Shown here: in pieces, positions 1 to 5,128 of the stretch | How the letters are laid out: each line of letters opens with the position of its first letter | Numbering within the stretch: position 1 is the stretch's first letter | NCBI GenBank assembly: GCA_035690065.1 | Contig: DASSKW010000076.1 | Coordinates: 1-12,221 of the forward strand | Length of the DNA: 12,221 nt | From: DASSKW01 sp035690065 | GTDB taxonomy: Bacteria > Pseudomonadota > Gammaproteobacteria > Natronospirales > REEB76 | Reading direction: 5' to 3' | Notes under the pieces: generated by a model | What the model saw: the letters and a program-made list of their open reading frames with translations, nothing else | What the model was told of the DNA's origin: nothing | Databases searched by the model: none | Translations under genes and position numbers: made by a program

Positions 1-5
1 TATTC

Positions 6-1685
6 TCAGAAGCTGGCCGCAAGAGTCGCCCAAACATGACCGCCATTGTTACCGTCACTGGGCCGGTATCCCCCGATGGCGTAAGCCCACTGGATACGCG
101 CACTCCAACGGCTGTTGGCTGGTATGACGGTCAGATCCAGGCCCGTGCTGCTCAGCGTCAGGGAATGACCGGGCACCGCTGCGGTCGATTGGTCCCAAAC
201 GCGGCCGCTGTCGAGAAATGCGCCCAGCGACATACCCATCGCGGGCCACAGGTTGCGCTGCACTTCAGCCGATGCATACAGACCGCTATCGCCGCGCTGC
301 TCCGCAGACAGGAACCCGCGCACGCTGTACGGTCCGCCCAACGAATACTTGTCATTGTCCACCAGCGGATCCGGCGACCATTGCATACCGCCCATGGCGA
401 TGAAGCGCCACCGGGACTGGAACGGCATGACATAGCTGCCGCCCAGCATCAGGCGTGCTTTCTCGCCGTTGCTGTTGGCGATGCCGGCTTTGTTGAGGCT
501 GCCATCGTTGTACTTGCCATTAGTGAAAAACTGTCCATTCAGGGTGTAGTAACTGCCGTCCTGGTGCGCGCGCGTGTAATACACGCTGGCTTGCAGCAGA
601 TTGATGCTGCCATCGCTTATGCGCTGCGCACCGGCGTCCGAATAGCTGCTGGTGTGCGTGACCCCCAGGCCCCAGAACAGGTTTTGGTCGGTGGTCCGCA
701 ACAGGGGATACTGATATATGACTGACGCATCGCTGCTGGCGCCACCGATGTCCAACTTGCTGAATGCGCCACTACCCACGTGATAGATGGCGCGATCATA
801 ACCGAGGGCCAGCGAACCCCCGCTGGGACCGGCCGGCACGACATAGGCGAGGTTGCCAAAATTGAGCAGGTTGCCGGCAGCGTGCGTGATACCCGCGGTT
901 AGTTGGTCCCCGTGACCAGTCAGGCTGTTAATACTGGCGCTGGCGTTCACACGCCAGCGCCCGGTGGCCGGGCGGCCGTAATCATCGATCGAGCCGCGCG
1001 CCTGATAGGGGATCTCCTGGACATTGAGTACCAGATCCGTGGTACCGAAACTCGATCCCGGTACCAGGACTCCTTTGGCCTGCACTCCCGGCAGGTCATT
1101 GACCAGCAGTACTGCACGTTCTGCCGCCCGGTTGGTGAACACGGCCCCGGGCTGGGCCGCCGCCGCACTGTGCAGGATCACAGCCGTGTGGGTATCGGTG
1201 TTGCCTTCCACGTGCACCTGACCGATCCGGCCCTCGATCACCAGCAGCTCTACCCTGCCTGCCTCAAACTTCTGCTCGGGCACCGTCACCCGCGCCAGCC
1301 CGTAACCGTGATCCTGATAGAACCGGGTCAGCAGGTTAGCGACTTTGTACAGTTCTGCGAGTGTCAGAGCCTGGCCCTGGTACTGGCTGATCTGACTCTC
1401 GAGCGTCGCGGTATCGAAGACCGTATTCCCGGTGATCGCAAAATGCGTGACTGTGATCGCCTCACCGCCCGGCGCCACACTCGGCGCGGAACTTGCAGGT
1501 GGCGCGATTGCAGGAACTGCCTGTGGGATGGGCGCGGCCTGTTTGGGCAAGGTCGCCCTGACTGAGCCCGGCGTGGGCAGAGGGGACGGCTGGGTTGGAG
1601 GGGGGGCGGCTGCCGATACAGCATCAGGATAAGCCAGCGGTAAAACTGCCGTTAAAAACAATACTGCAAGGACAGATTTACGCAA
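6..1685 (-). CDS. TpsB/ShlB/FhaC-family outer-membrane transporter (two-partner secretion)
   Basis: Outer-membrane beta-barrel that would export a large partner protein (TpsA) from the periplasm to the cell surface. The 559-residue product has a signal peptide (about 1-26, ending AVSAAA) and a Pro/Ala-rich linker (about 28-75). A first POTRA domain follows (about 77-153, opening ITVTHFAITGNTVF), then a second (about 155-226) and a barrel (about 227-559) ending in Phe, as expected for Bam-inserted proteins. The tip motif VRGF of the conserved lumen loop is at 455-458, and the family-typical GAFLDSGRVW at 488-497. Length matches FhaC/ShlB relatives. The start codon is TTG (1683-1685), chosen because GAGGAG lies 7 nt upstream and the signal peptide begins exactly there. 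No TpsA gene is in view; downstream sequence is cut off by the window edge. The family is secure; the substrate is unknown. Confidence 0.9.
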   Translation of the reverse strand: MRKSVLAVLFLTAVLPLAYPDAVSAAAPPPTQPSPLPTPGSVRATLPKQAAPIPQAVPAIAPPASSAPSVAPGGEAITVTHFAITGNTVFDTATLESQISQYQGQALTLAELYKVANLLTRFYQDHGYGLARVTVPEQKFEAGRVELLVIEGRIGQVHVEGNTDTHTAVILHSAAAAQPGAVFTNRAAERAVLLVNDLPGVQAKGVLVPGSSFGTTDLVLNVQEIPYQARGSIDDYGRPATGRWRVNASASINSLTGHGDQLTAGITHAAGNLLNFGNLAYVVPAGPSGGSLALGYDRAIYHVGSGAFSKLDIGGASSDASVIYQYPLLRTTDQNLFWGLGVTHTSSYSDAGAQRISDGSINLLQASVYYTRAHQDGSYYTLNGQFFTNGKYNDGSLNKAGIANSNGEKARLMLGGSYVMPFQSRWRFIAMGGMQWSPDPLVDNDKYSLGGPYSVRGFLSAEQRGDSGLYASAEVQRNLWPAMGMSLGAFLDSGRVWDQSTAAVPGHSLTLSSTGLDLTVIPANSRWSARIQWAYAIGGYRPSDGNNGGHVWATLAASF

Positions 1686-1722
1686 GGCAGACGCTCCTCA
1701 AGGATTGTTCGTTCGGTTTGGT

Positions 1723-1734
1723 CGGTCATGACCG
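1723..1734. promoter_or_regulatory. 12-bp perfect palindrome CGGTCATGACCG, operator candidate for tpsB
   Basis: The palindrome has no spacer and lies about 38-50 bp upstream of the tpsB TTG start. The symmetry continues outward (GGTC on the left, GACC on the right) if one extra G is allowed. Size and position fit a dimeric repressor site. No regulator gene is adjacent to identify it. Confidence 0.35.
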
Positions 1735-1809
1735 GACCGATCAGCACGACGCCAAGCCCCCTCCATGCATCTCCTTACTCTGGTAACGGCATATGCTGTT
1801 CATCTTGCG

Positions 1810-1838
1810 GGGCCTTGGAGAGTATCTCTGTATGGCCC
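1810..1838. repeat. Imperfect inverted repeat / hairpin
   Basis: An outer stem GGGCC/GGCCC (1810-1814 with 1834-1838) encloses a symmetric 4x4 internal loop. Inside is an inner stem AGAG/CTCT (1819-1822 with 1826-1829) around a 3-nt loop. Part of the internal loop could also pair (one A-T and one G-U). No U-tract follows on either strand, so it is not a standard terminator. It may be a leader or operator structure. Confidence 0.3.
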
Positions 1839-1855
1839 TCTTGCTTCAAGGCATC

Positions 1856-1869
1856 TAAACCCTGGTTTA
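1856..1869. promoter_or_regulatory. Operator-like inverted repeat TAAACC-CT-GGTTTA, possibly inside a weak sapC promoter
   Basis: Perfect 6-bp arms are separated by 2 bp. On the plus strand it falls mostly between a poor -35-like TTCAAG (1845-1850) and a -10-like TATTAC (1868-1873) with a 17-bp gap. If that promoter is real, a protein bound here would block it, and the sapC leader would be about 145 nt. The promoter call is weak; the palindrome itself is unambiguous. Confidence 0.3.
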
Positions 1870-1960
1870 TTACTGAAGATGTTTTGCCGAATATCCGAGG
1901 CTCGACACGACCGACTTGCTGTGGCTAAATACCCGAAACTCAATATCAGCCCGCTGCTTC

Positions 1961-1978
1961 CCGGATTCAGCTATCCGG
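1961..1978 (+). repeat. Hairpin CCGGAT/ATCCGG upstream of sapC
   Basis: Perfect 6-bp arms (1961-1966 and 1973-1978) surround the 6-nt loop TCAGCT, ending 46 nt before the sapC start. No T-run follows, so termination is unlikely. A leader-RNA hairpin or protein site is possible. Confidence 0.3.
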
Positions 1979-2024
1979 AACTTGGCAGACGAGTGGTTTC
2001 TTTCGCCGCAGGATCATCGCATTC

Positions 2025-2783
2025 ATGAATATCGCTACCCCACCGGGCTATAAAGCCCTTGTGGCGCTCGACAAGGAAAAACATCGCGGCCAGGGGATCA
2101 CCCGTCGCAGCCACCACGTGTTTGCAGCTTCGCTGAACAGTATCTACCTGGTGGCGGCGGAATTCGTCCAGGCTGCACGGCACTATCCGATCGTATTTGC
2201 CCAGGACAGCGATACCGGGAATTTTTCGCCCCTGGCCGTCACCAGCCTGATGCAGGAACAGAATCTGTTCATCGGCGACGATGGCCAGTGGCAGAAAGAT
2301 ACCTACATCCCCGCATTCGTACGCCGCTGGCCGTTTTTTGGTGTGCCGCTCACCGGCGAGGAAGCCAAGAACGGCAATATCCTCATCTGTGTGGATGAAT
2401 CCGGTCTCGAACCTTCAGACCAGCCGGTATTCGACGCTGAAGGCAACCCTTCCGAGGAGTTTGCAGCGGCCCAGACCCTGATCTCGGAGATCGAGGGTGC
2501 CCGCCAGGCTACCGAACATCTGTGTCAGAGTGTCAGAGAACTGGGTTTGCTGGAACCATTCGAAGCCCATGCGTTTCCGAAACAAGGCAAGGAGATGCGG
2601 CTGCGCGGCATGTTCCGCGTGAATGAAACCAAACTCAACGAGTTGCAGACCCGCGACATCAAACGACTGATGAAGCACGGCGAATTATCGCGCATCTACG
2701 CTCACCTGATGTCGCTGGATAATTTCAAATTCCTGATGGATCGGTCCGCGGATATACGGAAGAACGCGCGGCTCGTATCCTGA
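2025..2783 (+). CDS. sapC: SapC family protein
   Basis: The 252-residue product matches the SapC family (named after a Campylobacter fetus S-layer-associated protein, typically about 250 residues). Recognisable blocks are HYPIVF (53-58) and YIPAFVRRWPFF (94-105). A segment with acidic residues follows (about 120-150), and the C-terminal half has the family pattern FRVNETKLNEL (197-207) and IYAHLMSLDNFKFL (224-237). I see no signal peptide or membrane segment, so it is probably cytoplasmic. The molecular role of the family is not established; surface-layer or secretion-linked functions are suggested by name only. The ATG at 2025 is preceded only by a distant AGGA (12 nt), so the start is reasonable but not strong. 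The sulfotransferase-like gene follows after 41 bp on the same strand, which suggests one operon. Confidence 0.85.
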   Translation: MNIATPPGYKALVALDKEKHRGQGITRRSHHVFAASLNSIYLVAAEFVQAARHYPIVFAQDSDTGNFSPLAVTSLMQEQNLFIGDDGQWQKDTYIPAFVRRWPFFGVPLTGEEAKNGNILICVDESGLEPSDQPVFDAEGNPSEEFAAAQTLISEIEGARQATEHLCQSVRELGLLEPFEAHAFPKQGKEMRLRGMFRVNETKLNELQTRDIKRLMKHGELSRIYAHLMSLDNFKFLMDRSADIRKNARLVS

Positions 2784-2824
2784 TCCTTCCTCGTCTGAAT
2801 AACGTTTACTAAAAGAGAGTCATC

Positions 2825-3913
2825 ATGGGTGTCGAGATCAAACTGACTGACAAGGAATTACCGGTTTCTCCGGTATTCGTGGATTTTCTGGCACACATCG
2901 TGGACAACCGTGAATTCTCCGGTGCCAAGTGGCACGATCAACTGTCCGAGGAAATGTCCAACGATCACGTGCAGGTGATGAAGGAAGCGCAGGAGAATGC
3001 TCAGCGCATCATGGCAAGCGAGGCTGGGCAACGGCACGTGGCACGTGCCTATCAGCTATTCCTGGCGCTGCTCACCGGCGATTTCGAACAGATCCGCAAC
3101 ATCCAGTTCAAATACCACTTCATCAACATCATCGGCGTGCCGCGCAACGGCGGGTCTTATCTCACCATGGAAGCTTATCGGGCGCTGGGTTACGACGTGG
3201 ACAAGGTACCGAACGTGATCGCGCACGACGGCTTCCCCGAAGCCGGTCCGTTCCGGTTTCAGAAGAGCGCCAACAGCTGGATCGCCAGCTTGCAGACGAT
3301 GGCGGAATTCCTGACCATGGTGGAAATCTACTTCGGCAGGAACAAGCCATATTACGGCAAGATCATGGTGCCGAAGAAACTGCTCAAGGGAACTTACGCT
3401 GGTGGCTTCTTCCACCAGATCCTGGGCGAATCGGTGGAGCACATCCTCACCGTGCGCCATCCGGTGACGTCCGGCATCTCCGCCTACGAAAAATCCGGTG
3501 GCCTGCCGGAAGACGGCAAGTTCAAGGTGCGCGGCAACATCGAAGAATGGGTACGTCGCGATCTCAATTACACCACTGGGCTGTCGAACGAAGAGATGTT
3601 TGCGATGCCGTATTTCGACGCCTATCTGCATTACTGGGAGCAGTATCACATCTATGTGGCAACTACGGGACTGTCCGCTAACCGCAACATGACGCTGGTG
3701 CCCTATGGCAAGCAGCGCATGGAAGCCATTTCCCAAAGTTTCCAGAACCGTTTCGAAAGCGGTGTGAAGCCGAACGAGTTCAAGGTATTCAAGAAGCAGG
3801 ACCGGCATCCGGAATGGATCAAACAAGCCGAACCGGTAGTCAAACGCGTCGCCGAAATCTGGGATCGCGTCGGACTGAAATTTCCATACCAGGAAGTGAT
3901 GGAAATCTGGTGA
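2825..3913 (+). CDS. Sulfotransferase-like protein (PAPS-dependent type)
   Basis: Likely transfers a sulfuryl group from PAPS to an unknown acceptor. The two nucleotide-binding signatures of the fold are visible. The 5'-phosphosulfate loop is IIGVPRNGGSYL (102-113), with Arg107 where the catalytic Lys/Arg sits. The 3'-phosphate site is TVRHPVTSGISAYEK (209-223), with Arg211 and Ser219 at the usual 8-residue separation. The loop reads RNGGS instead of the common RSGTT/KSGTT, so the family call is good but the enzyme is divergent. About 100 mostly helical residues precede the first motif, more than in short sulfotransferases. There is no signal peptide, so it is probably cytoplasmic. AAAGAGAG just before the ATG supports the start. 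It lies 41 bp after sapC and is probably co-transcribed. SapC or a surface polysaccharide as the acceptor is speculation. Confidence 0.7.
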   Translation: MGVEIKLTDKELPVSPVFVDFLAHIVDNREFSGAKWHDQLSEEMSNDHVQVMKEAQENAQRIMASEAGQRHVARAYQLFLALLTGDFEQIRNIQFKYHFINIIGVPRNGGSYLTMEAYRALGYDVDKVPNVIAHDGFPEAGPFRFQKSANSWIASLQTMAEFLTMVEIYFGRNKPYYGKIMVPKKLLKGTYAGGFFHQILGESVEHILTVRHPVTSGISAYEKSGGLPEDGKFKVRGNIEEWVRRDLNYTTGLSNEEMFAMPYFDAYLHYWEQYHIYVATTGLSANRNMTLVPYGKQRMEAISQSFQNRFESGVKPNEFKVFKKQDRHPEWIKQAEPVVKRVAEIWDRVGLKFPYQEVMEIW

Positions 3914-3927
3914 TACGGAACTGGGAA

Positions 3928-3945
3928 AGCAGCGGAATTGCTGCT
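3928..3945 (-). terminator. Possible weak terminator hairpin between convergent genes
   Basis: Perfect 6-bp arms AGCAGC/GCTGCT surround a 6-nt loop. On the minus strand the stem is followed by TTTCCC, a short T-tract, so it could end the DUF1684 transcript. On the plus strand no T-run follows. A second inverted repeat CTGAGA/TCTCAG (3983-3988 with 4001-4006) spans the DUF1684 stop codon. Confidence 0.35.
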
Positions 3946-3997
3946 GGCCCGATATCCGGGAACTAACTGATCAAATCCGTAACTGAGACTGCGCCTG

Positions 3998-4852
3998 TTA
4001 TCTCAGCAACGGCATCCCGGGTTCTCGCCAAGAATCGCTGCCGGCGTATTTGAGCTCACCGGCAGTGACCTCGATCGGTAACCGATTCTGGTTCGGTGGT
4101 AACGGACAGGCGGTGAACTGACTGAACACACAGGGTGGGTTGTAGGCCTTGTTGAAATCGAGCACGGTCTTGCCGTCCACCGGCGGATGCACATAAAGGA
4201 ACCGACCTGCTCCGTACGTCTGCTTGCCGTTGGTCCGGTCCGCGAAGATCACGAAATAATCCGTCACTCCCGTTTCCAGTACCACATCCAACCGATGAGT
4301 CTGGCCATCGACGTCGAACACGAGTGCCCCGGGTGAGTCCATCTGTTCCTCGATACCCAGCACGTTGACGATGGCAAGTTGTCGCAACGGACTGTAAATC
4401 TCGAAACGTGCTTCGAGTCGCCAGCGCGGCTCGATAGCGAAATATTGCAACCCCTTGAAGTGCGTGCGCGCCGGCGCGGCGCTGTCCCTGATCCGGATAC
4501 CGAAACGGTCCGCCAACTGGATTAGCTGAAAACTGATCGTCCCCAGTTGCAGGATCGTTGTCTCTTCCTGCGCTCCACTCCGCAGTTCGAGTTCTGTTAC
4601 CGGCACGCCTCCGGATATCACGCCGCTGTCTGCTGCAGCATGAAAGACGATACGCTTGCCATGCAACGTGAACATCCCGACCTGTTCCGGTAATCCAGGA
4701 TATTCCATCACGATGTCGTTGCCGGTACCTCGCCCGAATCGGTTTTCGCCAGCTTCCAGCCAGTACAACCCCACCAGCGTGAGCCAACCATCGGTAGCCG
4801 TCAGTCGGCCAAGACGCTGGGTACGCCAGTTTTCGATTTCCTGCTGATACAT
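3998..4852 (-). CDS. DUF1684 domain-containing protein
   Basis: A 284-residue protein carrying the conserved DUF1684 signatures almost without change: DGWLTLVGLYWL (21-32), GIRIRD (118-123), DRTNGKQTYGAGRFLY (205-220) and DFNKAYNPPCVF...CPLPP (232-253). No biochemical function is known to me for the family. The invariant Asn/Pro/Cys-rich stretch near the C-terminus looks like a functional site. No signal peptide or membrane segment is seen. The start is uncertain: ATG at 4852 is used here, but GTG at 4855 has better spacing (9 nt) from GGAG at 4865-4868. The open frame also contains a TTG at 4864, too close to that GGAG. The gene stands alone, convergent with the sulfotransferase gene and divergent from the cyclic-di-GMP enzyme. 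Confidence 0.85.
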   Translation of the reverse strand: MYQQEIENWRTQRLGRLTATDGWLTLVGLYWLEAGENRFGRGTGNDIVMEYPGLPEQVGMFTLHGKRIVFHAAADSGVISGGVPVTELELRSGAQEETTILQLGTISFQLIQLADRFGIRIRDSAAPARTHFKGLQYFAIEPRWRLEARFEIYSPLRQLAIVNVLGIEEQMDSPGALVFDVDGQTHRLDVVLETGVTDYFVIFADRTNGKQTYGAGRFLYVHPPVDGKTVLDFNKAYNPPCVFSQFTACPLPPNQNRLPIEVTAGELKYAGSDSWREPGMPLLR

Positions 4853-4918
4853 CACAGTGTCCAACTCCGAAATACTTCAATACGGTAGCGCCGGGCTGCC
4901 GCCTGGCTCATCTAAATC

Positions 4919-4938
4919 CTGCTGCGATTTTTCAGCAG
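4919..4938. repeat. Inverted repeat CTGCTG/CAGCAG in the DUF1684 upstream region
   Basis: Perfect 6-bp arms with an 8-nt spacer, about 67 bp upstream of the DUF1684 start. An overlapping alternative pairing exists (AAATC 4914-4918 with GATTT 4926-4930). It may be a hairpin in the DUF1684 leader or a protein site; nothing more can be said. Confidence 0.25.
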
Positions 4939-5081
4939 CTTGCCACACTCCGCCCGGCGGCTGCGAACAGCGCTCTCCGGTTGGGAAACGGGATTCCCAT
5001 CCCTTGGCCCCTCGAATGACACAGCTTGCGGTCGTTGTCTGGCCGCTCAATCCGGTTAGCGATATATGTAATTTCACGTGC

Positions 5082-5102
5082 TAAGCTTTGGGGGCAAGCT
5101 TA
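5082..5102 (+). promoter_or_regulatory. Hairpin TAAGCTT-N7-AAGCTTA just upstream of the GGDEF/EAL gene
   Basis: Perfect 7-bp arms enclose a G-rich 7-nt loop. It ends 12 nt before the AAAGGAA ribosome binding site (5115-5121) and 26 nt before the ATG. In RNA this would sit next to the ribosome landing site; as DNA it could be an operator. It is too small to be a known cyclic-di-GMP riboswitch. Confidence 0.35.
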
Positions 5103-5128
5103 CTTCCATAATCCTAAAGGAACCCGGC

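Larger units (their letters stand above)
1686..2024. other. Divergent intergenic control region, no convincing gene
   Basis: A 339-bp gap between the divergent tpsB and sapC genes. Short open frames cross it, the longest at 1765-2028, but they lack a ribosome binding site and resemble no family I know. What stands out is four separate inverted repeats (1723-1734, 1810-1838, 1856-1869, 1961-1978). Both flanking genes must be read from promoters here, so the repeats are plausible operators or leader-RNA hairpins. No clear sigma-70 pair is visible for tpsB. Confidence 0.6.

Noticed and set aside
903..1565. 220-codon plus-strand frame
   Set aside because: Antisense shadow of tpsB in GC-rich DNA.
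1981..2000. Sigma-54-like TTGGCAGACGAGTGG before sapC
   Set aside because: The GG is present but no GC occurs at the required 10-bp distance.
1765..2028. 87-codon plus-strand frame overlapping sapC as ATGA
   Set aside because: The overlap looks like coupling, but there is no ribosome binding site, the composition is not protein-like, and no family is recognised. It also covers the inverted repeats.
3056..3826. Long open frame on the minus strand (256 codons)
   Set aside because: It lies fully antisense to the sulfotransferase gene, which has recognisable motifs and a ribosome binding site; the antisense product resembles no family.
4056..4880. Open frame of 274 codons on the minus strand
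   Set aside because: It is an out-of-frame shadow of the DUF1684 gene, whose own frame carries all the family motifs.
5035..5070. Promoter for the GGDEF/EAL gene from TTGTCT and TATGTA
   Set aside because: The spacing is about 24 bp, far from 17, and no better -35 fits the AT-rich -10-like block.
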